Shown here one piece after another: positions 22,727 to 31,247 of a stretch of 45,731 bases of DNA. The notes beneath the pieces were generated by a model. It was not told where the DNA came from. It searched no databases and saw only the letters and a list, made by a program, of their open reading frames with translations. Both the position numbers and the translations under genes were made by a program. Within the stretch, counting starts at the first letter, position 1; each line of letters starts with the position of its first letter. This DNA is from Nocardia sp. CNY236 (GTDB lineage Bacteria > Actinomycetota > Actinomycetes > Mycobacteriales > Mycobacteriaceae), in assembly GCF_000482385.1 (NCBI RefSeq), contig NZ_AXVD01000039.1, positions 1 through 45,731 of the forward strand. The letters are read 5' to 3'.

Positions 22727-23617
22727 ATGGACACCGGAGTACTCGGATTCGCGGCCGCGGCAGGGCTGGTCGCAGCAGTCAACCCGTGTGGTTTCGCGCT
22801 ACTGCCGGGGTATCTGACGTTGGTCGTCGCTGGTGAGCGCGCAGCCGATCGGAGTCGCGCTGGCGCGCTGGGCCGTGCTCTGGCAGCAACTACGGTGATG
22901 GCCACCGGGTTTCTCGCCGTCTTCGGCGCCTTCGGCCTCGTCGTCGCTCCGGTGGCAGTATCGACGCAACGGTATCTGCCCGTGGCGACGGTGGCGATCG
23001 GGCTGGCACTGCTCGCGCTGGGCGGGTGGCTGCTCGCCGGCCGAGAGATCACCGTGCTGCTGCCCAAGCCCGGGCGGGGCGCGCCGACTGCCCGGCTGAC
23101 GTCGATGTTCGGCTACGGCGTTGCATACGCGCTCGCGTCGCTGTCGTGCACCGTCGGGCCGTTCCTCTCGGTAACCAGCAGCACCTTTCGCAGCGGATCG
23201 GTCCTCGACGGAGTGCTCGCCTATCTCTCCTACGGCGCCGGAATGGCGGTATTGGTCGGTCTGCTCGCCGTAGCGGTCGCCCTGGCCGGCGCCTCGACAA
23301 CCGCATGGACGAGAAAACTGCTACCGCATATCAATCGGTTCGGTGGCGGATTACTCGTCGTGTCCGGCCTGTACGTGGGGTACTACGGAGTCTATGAACT
23401 ACGGCTGTTCTTCGCCGACGGCGATGCCGACGACCCTGTCATCGGTGCGGCGGCACACCTTCAGGAACACCTGCTGCGTCGTGTCGACGACATCGGCGCG
23501 ACGAGGCTGCTGATCGTCTTGGCCGTGGTGGTTACGGCCGTGCTGGGTGCGCGTTGGATCCGCAGACGCCGCATCGATACGTCCGCTATGCGGAAGCGAA
23601 CCGTCCCGCCAGACTGA
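22727..23617 (+). CDS. ccdA: CcdA/DsbD-type membrane thiol-disulfide transporter
   Basis: A 296-residue polytopic protein that passes electrons from cytoplasmic thioredoxin to extracytoplasmic partners. The two functional cysteines are present: C21 in AAVNPCGFALLPGYL and C141 in LASLSCTVGPFL, each at the start of a transmembrane helix as in CcdA. At least six hydrophobic helices are visible, plus a C-terminal helix (LLIVLAVVVTAVLGARWI) beyond the usual CcdA core. The ATG at 22727 follows the thioredoxin lipoprotein stop by 11 bp. The last 32 bp overlap the truncated peroxiredoxin copy on the other strand. Confidence 0.92.
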   Translation: MDTGVLGFAAAAGLVAAVNPCGFALLPGYLTLVVAGERAADRSRAGALGRALAATTVMATGFLAVFGAFGLVVAPVAVSTQRYLPVATVAIGLALLALGGWLLAGREITVLLPKPGRGAPTARLTSMFGYGVAYALASLSCTVGPFLSVTSSTFRSGSVLDGVLAYLSYGAGMAVLVGLLAVAVALAGASTTAWTRKLLPHINRFGGGLLVVSGLYVGYYGVYELRLFFADGDADDPVIGAAAHLQEHLLRRVDDIGATRLLIVLAVVVTAVLGARWIRRRRIDTSAMRKRTVPPD

Positions 23618-23900
23618 GGATCTCTTCGACCGGCCACTGGTCGTCGGCGTGCGCGCCGTACTTACAGGCCAGGACTGGTCCGTCCGGGGCGATGAGGAAA
23701 TCGGCCGGGCGCCCGAGACGGTCCTCACCACGTTCGAGTGCGGCACGGACCGACCGCTGCTGGATGAGTCCGCGTGCGGACTGCACCCAGGTGCGAGGAT
23801 GCGCGACCGCCGCCAACGACGGCTCGACGCCGAACTCTCTATACAGAACGCGATCCGGGTCCGCGACGACCGAGAAGGGGGTCCGTATTGCGACATTCAT
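23586..23900 (-). pseudogene. truncated tandem copy of the peroxiredoxin-like gene
   Basis: Encodes about 104 residues ending ...VEEILSLAGRFASA that align with the C-terminal half of the neighbouring intact protein (VVADPDRVLYREFGVE against VVADPHRVLYAEFGVE; GRPADFLIAPDG shared exactly). The N-terminal half with the CPIC active site is missing; similarity stops just upstream of RTPFSVVADP. The ATG at 23898-23900 has no ribosome binding site, so this looks like a decaying duplicate rather than a working gene. The frame remains open upstream but that translation is the intact gene read out of frame. A short expressed protein cannot be excluded. Confidence 0.75.
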
Positions 23901-23986
23901 CGCACACCGACGAGCAACTTTGCGGCAATCCTCAGGCGAACCGCCCGACGTATTCCATGCCCCCGGGCGGGCGTATGCGAAATCGG

Positions 23987-24532
23987 CTACTCGGCTCCGA
24001 AGCGCGCGGCCAAGGAGAGAACTTCCTCGACCGGCCAGTGATCGTCGGCGAGCGTGCCGTACTTGCGAGCCAGCAGCCGACCATCCGGCGCGATGAGAAA
24101 ATCGGCCGGCCGCCCGAAGTGGTCCTCGCCACGACCGATCATGGCCCGAACCGACCGCTGGTGCACAGCGCCCCGCGCGGCCGACACCCAAGTCCGCGGA
24201 TGGGCGATCGCCGACGGCGTGGATTCGACACCGAATTCCGCGTACAGCACACGGTGTGGGTCGGCGACGACAGCGAATGGTAGTTCGCCCTGATAGTGAC
24301 GGAGCGCATCGACAGTGGAATGGAAGACGGCGATCTCGGTGACACCCGCCGCTACGACCTCCTCGTATCGTTGTGCAATCGAACGCAGGTGTAGGTGACA
24401 GATCGGGCAGCCCGCGTAGCGACGGAACTGCAGGTGCACCATCCGATTCGGATCGGGCACCGGGATGGTTGTCGCATCGATCGTCCGCAGTTCGTGCGGT
24501 GCGACGATGTCTCCGACTGCGATCGTTGTCAT
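23987..24532 (-). CDS. peroxiredoxin-like/AhpC-TSA-fold protein with CPIC motif
   Basis: A 181-residue thioredoxin-superfamily protein of the AhpC/TSA-like type. The redox motif RYAGCPICHLHLRS holds C42 and C45, followed by the helix QRYEEVVAAGVTEIAVFHST and the C-terminal FLIAPDGRLLARKYG strand. It has no signal peptide and is presumably cytoplasmic. A peroxide or thiol reductase role is inferred from fold. The ATG at 24530-24532 has a weak TGAAAG upstream. It lies immediately upstream of its own truncated duplicate and tail to tail with the crp-trx-ccdA set, suggesting a shared redox context. The next upstream gene on this strand is secA, 135 bp away. Confidence 0.85.
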   Translation of the reverse strand: MTTIAVGDIVAPHELRTIDATTIPVPDPNRMVHLQFRRYAGCPICHLHLRSIAQRYEEVVAAGVTEIAVFHSTVDALRHYQGELPFAVVADPHRVLYAEFGVESTPSAIAHPRTWVSAARGAVHQRSVRAMIGRGEDHFGRPADFLIAPDGRLLARKYGTLADDHWPVEEVLSLAARFGAE

Positions 24533-24667
24533 GACTTTCAGCCAACCACAGTGGTCTCGATCACGGTATCGGAAATGTCACCGCCCTGACAGTCCGGGTC
24601 GACGCACCGACAACCCGACAACACATCGGTTCCGACATGGATGCCGGCACTGCCGCTGTCGTACCTC

Positions 24668-27583
24668 TCAATGCCGACGCCGCGACTTCGGGCCTCGCTT
24701 GCCCTTCGCTTCGGCCCGGGCCGCCTCGCGGCGTTCGCGACGGGTCGGTCGAGGACCGCCGTCGCCGCCGTACTCCTGGGTGTCGCTGCGTACTGCGGGC
24801 TGGCCTCCTTCGTCGGGGCCCGAGTAGCTGAATCCGCCCGGGGTGGCGTCGTCGATGCCCTTGGCGCGCAACGCCGCGGGCGCGGCATGGCCATTGGCCG
24901 CGGGGACCTCATCGGTACGGGCTTGCGTCGGAGGAGCGGTCATGGCGCCGACCGGGGAACGCAAGCCCGCATCGACTGCGACACCCGCCGGCTGCGGCTG
25001 TGGCTGTTGCACCTCGACCTGCAAGTTGAACAGGAATCCGACCGACTCCTCTTTCAGGCCGTCGAGCATTGCGGCGAACATGTCGAAACCCTCACGTTGG
25101 TACTCCACCAACGGGTCACGCTGCGCCATCGCACGCAGCCCGATGCCCTCCTTGAGGTAGTCCATCTCGTAGAGGTGCTCGCGCCACTTGCGGTCGAGCA
25201 CCGAAAGCAGCACCTGCCGCTCCAGATTGCGCATGCTGCCCTCGCCCGCGATGCCGTCGATTTCGGACTCGCGCCGCTCGTAGGCATCGTGCGCATCGTC
25301 CAGTAGCGCGTCGAGCAGCTCGACGCGACCCAGTTCGCCGGCTTCTCCCACCTCGGTCTCACCGGCCAAACTCTGGTGGTCCACACCCACCGGATACAAC
25401 GTCTTCAGCGCCGCCCACAGCTTGTCCAGATCCCAATCCTCGACATAGCCTTCTTCGGTGGCGCCGTCCACGTAGGCGGTGACGACGTCGGTGACCATGC
25501 CCTGGACCTGGCCTTCCATGTCCTCGCCGCGCAGGATCCGATTGCGTTCGCCATAGATGACGGTGCGTTGCTGGTTCATCACCTCGTCGTATTTGAGCAC
25601 GTTCTTGCGGATCTCGAAATTCTGCTGCTCGACCTGCGTCTGGGCGCCCTTGATGGCCTTGGACACCATCTTCGCCTCGATCGGGACGTCATCGGGCAGA
25701 TTCAACCGGGTCATGATCGCTTCCAGCGCAGCGCCATTGAACCGCCGCATCAATTCGTCGCCCAGCGACAAATAGAAGCGGGATTCTCCCGGGTCCCCCT
25801 GACGCCCGGAGCGACCGCGCAGCTGATTGTCGATGCGACGCGATTCGTGCCGCTCGGTACCGAGCACATAGAGCCCACCCACGTCGCGCACCGCATCGGC
25901 ATCCTCTGCGGTCTGGGCCTTGACCTGATCGAGTGTCGGCAACCAGGCTCGTTCGTATTCCTCCGGAGTGTCGACCGGATCGAGACCCTGCTTGCGCAAC
26001 AGCGTGTCGGTAATGATGTCGGGGTTGCCACCGAGCACGATATCGGTGCCGCGCCCAGCCATATTGGTCGCGACGGTCACCGCTGCGGGACGTCCGGCCT
26101 CGGCAATGATCTGGGCTTCCTTCTCGTGGAACTTCGCGTTCAACACATTGTGCGCAATCCCACGCTTGGTGAATTGCTTGGACAGGTACTCCGAGCGCTC
26201 GACGCTGGTCGTACCGATCAGCACCGGCTGCCCCTTCTCGTGTCGCTCGGTCACATCGTCCACGACAGCGGAGAACTTGGCTTCTTCGGTCTTGTAGATG
26301 AGATCGGATTGATCGTCACGAATCATCGGCTTGTTGGTGGGAATGGGAACCACGCCGAGGTTGTAGATCTGGTGCAGCTCGGCGGCCTCGGTCTCGGCGG
26401 TGCCGGTCATGCCGGACAGCGTGTCGTAGAGCCGGAAGTAGTTCTGCAGCGTAATGGTGGCCAGGGTCTGGTTCTCCGGCTGGATCTCCACACCTTCCTT
26501 GGCCTCGATCGCCTGGTGCATGCCCTCGTTGTACCGACGCCCGACCAGGATGCGGCCGGTGAATTCGTCGACGATGATCACGTCACCGTCGCGGACGATG
26601 TAGTCCTTGTCACGGACATACAACTCCTTGGCTTTGATGGCGTTGTTCAAGTAGCTCACCAAAGGCGAGTTGGCTGCCTCGTACAGATTGTCGATGCCGA
26701 GTTGGTCTTCGATGAACTCCACACCGGCCTCGTGTACGCCGATCGTGCGCTTTTTGATGTCGACCTCGTAGTGCAGGTCCTTCTTCAACAATGGAGCGAT
26801 GCGGGCGAACTCGGCATACCACTTCGACGAGGCGTCGGCCGGACCGGAGATGATCAACGGGGTACGTGCCTCGTCGATCAGGATGGAATCGACCTCGTCG
26901 ACGACAGCGAAGTTGTGCCCGCGCTGCACCAGATCGTCGAGCGAATGGGTCATGTTGTCGCGCAGATAGTCGAAGCCGAACTCGTTGTTCGTCCCGTAGG
27001 TGATGTCGGCGGCGTAAGCCGCCCGCCGTTCGGCCGGGCTCATCCCGGACAAGATCACACCGACGTCGAGGCCGAGGAAACGGTGCACGCGACCCATCCA
27101 TTCGGCATCGCGTTTGGCCAAGTAGTCGTTCACCGTCACCACATGCACGCCGTCGCCGCCGAGTGCGTTCAAATAGGCCGGCAGAACGCAAGTGAGCGTC
27201 TTGCCCTCGCCGGTCTTCATCTCGGCGATATTGCCGGTGTGCAGCGCGGCGCCCCCCATCACCTGCACCTTGTAGTGTTTCTGGCTGAGCACCCGCCACG
27301 ACGCCTCCCGCGCGACGGCGAATGCCTCGGCCATGAGCTGCCCCAGTGGATCGCGCTCACCCTCGTCGACCATCTCGGCATAGCGTTCGCGGAACTCGTC
27401 GGTCTTGGCCTGCAGCTCGGCGTCGCTCAGGTCGGCGTACTCCGGCTCCAGGGCGAGAACCTGGTCGGCGAAGTGTGAGAGCCGCTTGACTACGCGACCC
27501 TCACCAATCCGAAGCAACCTCGACAGTGTCAGCGCAGGCACGAGTCTCGTCAGTCCTCTGGTCGGTGTGTCAGTTCGTGTCAT
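24668..27583 (-). CDS. secA: preprotein translocase ATPase SecA1
   Basis: A 971-residue motor of the general secretion pathway, essential and closest to mycobacterial SecA1. Signatures: Walker A EMKTGEGKTLT, TVNDYLAKRDAEWM, YGTNNEFGFDYLRDNM, DEVDSILIDEARTPLIISGP, the preprotein crosslinking domain, then TNMAGRGTDIVLGGN, RRIDNQLRGRSGRQGDPG and the helical scaffold REHLYEMDYLKEGIGLRAMA. The C-terminal tail is variable and basic (RRERREAARAEAKGKRGPKS) and lacks the SEC-C zinc motif, as in SecA1 of mycobacteria. The ATG at 27581-27583 was chosen; a GTG at 27539-27541 would start closer to the conserved LSRLLRIGEG. Confidence 0.97.
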   Translation of the reverse strand: MTRTDTPTRGLTRLVPALTLSRLLRIGEGRVVKRLSHFADQVLALEPEYADLSDAELQAKTDEFRERYAEMVDEGERDPLGQLMAEAFAVAREASWRVLSQKHYKVQVMGGAALHTGNIAEMKTGEGKTLTCVLPAYLNALGGDGVHVVTVNDYLAKRDAEWMGRVHRFLGLDVGVILSGMSPAERRAAYAADITYGTNNEFGFDYLRDNMTHSLDDLVQRGHNFAVVDEVDSILIDEARTPLIISGPADASSKWYAEFARIAPLLKKDLHYEVDIKKRTIGVHEAGVEFIEDQLGIDNLYEAANSPLVSYLNNAIKAKELYVRDKDYIVRDGDVIIVDEFTGRILVGRRYNEGMHQAIEAKEGVEIQPENQTLATITLQNYFRLYDTLSGMTGTAETEAAELHQIYNLGVVPIPTNKPMIRDDQSDLIYKTEEAKFSAVVDDVTERHEKGQPVLIGTTSVERSEYLSKQFTKRGIAHNVLNAKFHEKEAQIIAEAGRPAAVTVATNMAGRGTDIVLGGNPDIITDTLLRKQGLDPVDTPEEYERAWLPTLDQVKAQTAEDADAVRDVGGLYVLGTERHESRRIDNQLRGRSGRQGDPGESRFYLSLGDELMRRFNGAALEAIMTRLNLPDDVPIEAKMVSKAIKGAQTQVEQQNFEIRKNVLKYDEVMNQQRTVIYGERNRILRGEDMEGQVQGMVTDVVTAYVDGATEEGYVEDWDLDKLWAALKTLYPVGVDHQSLAGETEVGEAGELGRVELLDALLDDAHDAYERRESEIDGIAGEGSMRNLERQVLLSVLDRKWREHLYEMDYLKEGIGLRAMAQRDPLVEYQREGFDMFAAMLDGLKEESVGFLFNLQVEVQQPQPQPAGVAVDAGLRSPVGAMTAPPTQARTDEVPAANGHAAPAALRAKGIDDATPGGFSYSGPDEGGQPAVRSDTQEYGGDGGPRPTRRERREAARAEAKGKRGPKSRRRH

Positions 27584-27934
27584 CGGCCCCCGGCCGGCGG
27601 ACCCCACGGTACGCGGAATCCGCTGCATACCTCATGGTAGTGCGGCACCCATCGTATGCGCCGCGGCCCGGAGGCCATGCGTGTGCGTGTCCCAGCGACA
27701 CGCACACGCCCACGAGCCGACACATCGAACCTACCCACGCGTCGACCGTGCATCCCCGTTCCGGCTGTGATCGAATCGATGGACCGAGCGCGAGCGGGTA
27801 ACAGCGTGCGACGGGATCACCCGATACTGCGAGAACCATGCCGAACCACCGAATATCCCGCCGCCACCTCGGTACCAGGTGTCACAGCAGCACACTATGT
27901 GGGGACAGCATCGGGAAAAGGAGTTCCGGGCAGC
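27584..27934. other. 351-bp divergent intergenic region
   Basis: Separates secA (-) from the acyltransferase gene (+) and must carry both promoters. A perfect 13-bp inverted repeat at 27679-27709 is its main feature (listed separately). The plus frame is open through part of it but translates to Arg/Pro-rich sequence unlike protein. Confidence 0.45.
27679..27709. repeat. perfect 13-bp inverted repeat upstream of secA
   Basis: GCGTGTGCGTGTC (27679-27691) and its exact complement (27697-27709) are separated by CCAGC. It lies about 96 bp upstream of secA and 225 bp upstream of the acyltransferase. In a divergent region an operator or a transcript hairpin is more likely than a terminator. Confidence 0.65.
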
Positions 27935-29353
27935 GTGATCACGAGACTGACGCCGCAGGACACGGCGTTCTACCGGCTCGAGTCGAGCAGCAATCCGATC
28001 CATATCGGCTCCCTCGCGATCGTCCGGAACACCGAATCCGGCGAGGGCGGCGGCGCGGCGATCCTGGACTACGACCGTCTGGTCGATCTGGTGGAGAGCA
28101 GACTGGCCCTGGTGCCGCGATATCGACGCAAGGTACGGGAAATCCCACTGTCGCTGGGGCGCCCGGTCTGGGTCGAGGACAGCCGATTCGACATCACCTA
28201 TCACGTCCGGCGTTCGGCCCTGCCCGGCCCGGGTACCGATGAACAGTTGCACGATCTGATCGCTCGGCTTGCCTCGCACCCACTGGATCCCGCGCGTCCG
28301 CTGTGGGAGATGTACCTGATCGAACGGCTGTCCGACGGCCGCTGCGCGATCTTCACCAAATCACATTCGGCCCTGGTGGATGGAGACACGGCGCTGGAAA
28401 TCGGTCATGTGATCCTCGACGCAGGGCCGGCGCCGCGCGATGTGGCCGATGACGCCTGGATCGCGCCGCGCGAACCCGGCGACATCGAACTCCTCGTCGG
28501 CGCACTCGGCCACCTAGCCCGGCAACCGCGCAAGGCGCTCGAAGTGGCCCGCGACGCCGGAGCCGGAGCCGTGGCCGTGCTCGAGACCGCGGGCAGGGCG
28601 GCGGAATCAGCGGCCTCGGTGGTCAAAGGCGTATTGACCGGCGCGCACTCGCCATTGAATACCCGAACCTCGCGCAATCGCCGCTTCACTGTCGTCCGTA
28701 CCGAGTTGGCGGACTATCGCACGATTCGCAGGCGCTTCGACTGCTCGATCAACGACGCGATCCTGGCCGTGGTGACCGGGGCATTGCGCAACTGGTTGTT
28801 GTCCCGCGGTGAAGCGCTCACCGAGTCGACCACGCTGCGCACAGTGGTACCGATGTCGGTCTATGTCGAGGGAACGAACGGAGATCAGGCACAAACGGCC
28901 AGCGAGGTGTCGTCGTTCCTGATCGACTTACCGGTCGGCGAGCCGAATCCGGTGATCCGACTGTCGCACATCGCCCATGCCATCGAGTTCAACGGCCGCC
29001 ATCGACGCGGCGTCCGCGCCCGCACGCTGGTCCACCTGGCCGGATTCGCGCCGGCCAGCCTGCACGCGATGAGTGTGCGCGCGGCGAGTACCTTCGCAGA
29101 ACACACGTTCAACTTGGTGATCACCAATGCGCCGGGTCCGCAGGCACCGATGTATATCGGTGGCGCGCGGATGCTGGAGATGTACCCGGTGTCGCCGCTG
29201 CTGCGCAATCAGGCGTCGAGTGTCGGGATCACGTCCTACGACGGACACGTGTTCTACGGTCTCAACGCCGACCGCGACGCGATGGCCGATATCGGTGTGC
29301 TGGCCGCGGCGGTGCGCGATTCGATGGAGGAGATGCTCGGTGCCTGCGTCTGA
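27935..29353 (+). CDS. WS/DGAT-family acyltransferase with altered HHxxxDG motif
   Basis: A 472-residue member of the wax ester synthase/diacylglycerol acyltransferase family. It opens with the typical RLTPQDTAFYRLESSSNPIH, and has RPLWEMYLIE and the C-terminal NLVITNAPGPQAPMYIGGAR region. The catalytic HHxxxDG reads H144-S145-A-L-V-D149-G150, so the second histidine, thought to be the catalytic base, is serine. Similar paralogues occur in mycobacteria (the Rv3233c/tgs3 locus lies nearby in M. tuberculosis). Activity is therefore uncertain. GTG at 27935 has AAAAGGAG about 11 nt upstream; the open frame further upstream is not protein-like. It overlaps the next gene by 14 bp. Confidence 0.88.
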   Translation: MITRLTPQDTAFYRLESSSNPIHIGSLAIVRNTESGEGGGAAILDYDRLVDLVESRLALVPRYRRKVREIPLSLGRPVWVEDSRFDITYHVRRSALPGPGTDEQLHDLIARLASHPLDPARPLWEMYLIERLSDGRCAIFTKSHSALVDGDTALEIGHVILDAGPAPRDVADDAWIAPREPGDIELLVGALGHLARQPRKALEVARDAGAGAVAVLETAGRAAESAASVVKGVLTGAHSPLNTRTSRNRRFTVVRTELADYRTIRRRFDCSINDAILAVVTGALRNWLLSRGEALTESTTLRTVVPMSVYVEGTNGDQAQTASEVSSFLIDLPVGEPNPVIRLSHIAHAIEFNGRHRRGVRARTLVHLAGFAPASLHAMSVRAASTFAEHTFNLVITNAPGPQAPMYIGGARMLEMYPVSPLLRNQASSVGITSYDGHVFYGLNADRDAMADIGVLAAAVRDSMEEMLGACV

Positions 29354-29915
29354 CCGGAACAGTTTGCGCGTCTATATTCCAGCGACGGTGCCGATGCTGC
29401 GCGACCTGGTCGCCACCGGGGAACTGGCCGCTGTCGGCGGGACCGCGTTCGCAGTGACGCCGACGCTGCGGGAAGCCTATGCCTCCGGCAACGACGACGA
29501 ACTCGGTGAAGTGGCCATGGCGGAGGCCGCACGCGCCTCGCTCCGACTACTCGCCGCCGAACGCGACGTGGCGGGCGGACCGCAGCAGTCCGCCGACGAG
29601 GACACCGCGCTCACGGCCCACCGTGCGCCGACCTACCGCCGCGCCGTGATCGCCGCCGATGTCACCAGGGCGCGACTGCGGCCCGATCTCGATGATGCCG
29701 TGGTCCGGCTGGCCGGTTCGATCGACTACCAACAGATCGCGTCGGTGCACGTCGACCTGGTCGACGCCGAACCGCAGATTGCCAAGGCTATCGAGGTGGT
29801 CGACGCAGCCGACCTCGGCGACACCGATGCCGAGTTCGTGCTCGGCGACGCCGAAGACCACCAATTGGCGTGGTACGCGGCACAAGAGCTACCTTTCCTG
29901 CTCGACCTGCTCTGA
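29340..29915 (+). CDS. DUF6912-type conserved protein (Rv3231c-like)
   Basis: A 191-residue protein without a known function, equivalent in position and appearance to mycobacterial Rv3231c, which also neighbours the desaturase reductase. It starts RVYIPATVPMLRDLVATGEL, and has a conserved-looking C-terminus (DHQLAWYAAQELPFLLDLL). No signal peptide or membrane segment. The GTG at 29340 has GGAGGAG 8 nt upstream, within the end of the acyltransferase gene, which indicates translational coupling; the open frame to 29127 is a shadow. Confidence 0.82.
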   Translation: MPASDRNSLRVYIPATVPMLRDLVATGELAAVGGTAFAVTPTLREAYASGNDDELGEVAMAEAARASLRLLAAERDVAGGPQQSADEDTALTAHRAPTYRRAVIAADVTRARLRPDLDDAVVRLAGSIDYQQIASVHVDLVDAEPQIAKAIEVVDAADLGDTDAEFVLGDAEDHQLAWYAAQELPFLLDLL

Positions 29916-29952
29916 GCCGCGCCACGCGGTTCACGGGCTGACACTCCGGCAC

Positions 29953-29973
29953 AACCTACGATGCCGTAACCTA
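29953..29973. promoter_or_regulatory. shared motif copy 1, upstream of the reductase
   Basis: AACCTACG-AT-GC-CGTAAC-C-TA, containing the dyad TACG-N4-CGTA. Seventeen of 21 positions match the element at 32764-32784 before the second desaturase. It lies 73 bp before the reductase start. It is likely an operator, or part of a promoter, for a common regulator. Confidence 0.6.
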
Positions 29974-30046
29974 GCAGCCAGGGCAGTATCCGATCACCGC
30001 GGACACTGCCTGCGCGCATCCGACAACAGGGAGACCGACGGCAGCC

Positions 30047-31204
30047 ATGGGTTCGAAGACTGGGGGATTGTCGATACGGGGCGTTCGCACGTGGCTGGAA
30101 GGCCCCGGTGGGAACGCTGCGGAGCAGGGCGGCAGGTTCAAGGCATTGCGGGGCGCCGCGGCATGGGTGACCACACCGTTGCTACCCGACGACTATCTCC
30201 ACCTGGCCAACCCACTGTGGTCGGCGCGTGAGTTGCGCGGACGCATCGTGGACGTACGTACGGAAACGGCCGACTCCGCGACTCTGGTGATTCAACCGGG
30301 CTGGGGATTCGACTTCGGATTCCGCCCCGGACAGTACATCGGCATCGGCCTGTTGGTCGACGGCCGCTGGCATTGGCGCTCGTACTCGCTGACCTGCCCG
30401 CCCGACTGGACCACGCCCAGACGCGGCGGCAAGCGGTTGATCTCCATTGCGGTGAAGGCGATGCCGGAAGGCTTTCTGTCCAGCCACCTGGTCAACGGTG
30501 TACCGGTGGGCACCATCGTTCGGCTCGCCGCCCCACAAGGCGGATTCGTCCTGCCGAATCCGCTACCGGAGAAGGTGCTGTTCCTGACCGCGGGCAGTGG
30601 AATCACCCCGGTGATGTCCATGCTTCGCGCAATGGACCGTCGTGGCCAGTTCACCGATGTGGTGCACATACATTCGGCCCGAACAGCCGACGATGTGATG
30701 TTCGGCACCGAATTGAGCAGGCTGCGCGAGCGCAACCCGAGTTTCCGCACGCACCTGCACCTGACCGCCGACCACGGCAAGTTCGTTCCGGGCGATCTCG
30801 ACGCCGAGCTACCCGACTGGCGCGAGCGATCCACCTGGGCCTGCGGACCCGCCGCGATGCTCGACGAGATCGAACACCACTGGCGCGGCGCCGGCCTGTC
30901 CGACCAACTGTGTGTCGAGCGCTTCGAGGTCGAGCGCTCCGCAGTCGGTGAAGGTGGCAGGGTGACCTTCGGCGCATCCGGCCGCACCGCCGAAGCAGAT
31001 GGCGCGACCAGCTTGTTGGAAGCCGGTGAGTCCGTCGGTGTACAGATGCCCTTCGGCTGCCGGATGGGCATCTGCCAAACCTGCGTGGTCACGCTGAGTT
31101 CGGGCCATGTACGCGATCTCCGCAACGGAGACGAACACCACCAGGGCGACAAAGTGCAAACGTGCATTTCGGCGGCCGCGGGCGACTGCACTTTGGACGT
31201 ATAG
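30047..31204 (+). CDS. flavodoxin/ferredoxin-reductase hybrid, electron donor to DesA3-type desaturase
   Basis: A 385-residue NAD(P)H:iron-sulfur oxidoreductase equivalent to mycobacterial Rv3230c, which delivers electrons to the stearoyl-CoA desaturase DesA3. Domains in order: FAD-binding with RxYS motif (WHWRSYSLTCPP), NAD-binding with LFLTAGSGITPVMSMLR and the C-terminal CGP (TWACGPAAML), then a plant-type [2Fe-2S] domain with C-X4-C-X2-C in MPFGCRMGICQTCVVTL and a fourth cysteine in KVQTCIS. No membrane segment. It directly precedes both desaturase genes. AGGGAG is about 12 nt before the ATG. Confidence 0.92.
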   Translation: MGSKTGGLSIRGVRTWLEGPGGNAAEQGGRFKALRGAAAWVTTPLLPDDYLHLANPLWSARELRGRIVDVRTETADSATLVIQPGWGFDFGFRPGQYIGIGLLVDGRWHWRSYSLTCPPDWTTPRRGGKRLISIAVKAMPEGFLSSHLVNGVPVGTIVRLAAPQGGFVLPNPLPEKVLFLTAGSGITPVMSMLRAMDRRGQFTDVVHIHSARTADDVMFGTELSRLRERNPSFRTHLHLTADHGKFVPGDLDAELPDWRERSTWACGPAAMLDEIEHHWRGAGLSDQLCVERFEVERSAVGEGGRVTFGASGRTAEADGATSLLEAGESVGVQMPFGCRMGICQTCVVTLSSGHVRDLRNGDEHHQGDKVQTCISAAAGDCTLDV

Positions 31205-31247
31205 TCCGGCAGGTACCCTCGGTCTGGATCGAGAAGGAAGGACCCCG

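Noticed and set aside
24538..24912. 124-codon minus-strand frame downstream of secA
   Set aside because: It overlaps the secA 3' end out of frame and has low-complexity Ala/Arg/Thr content. No start signal was found.
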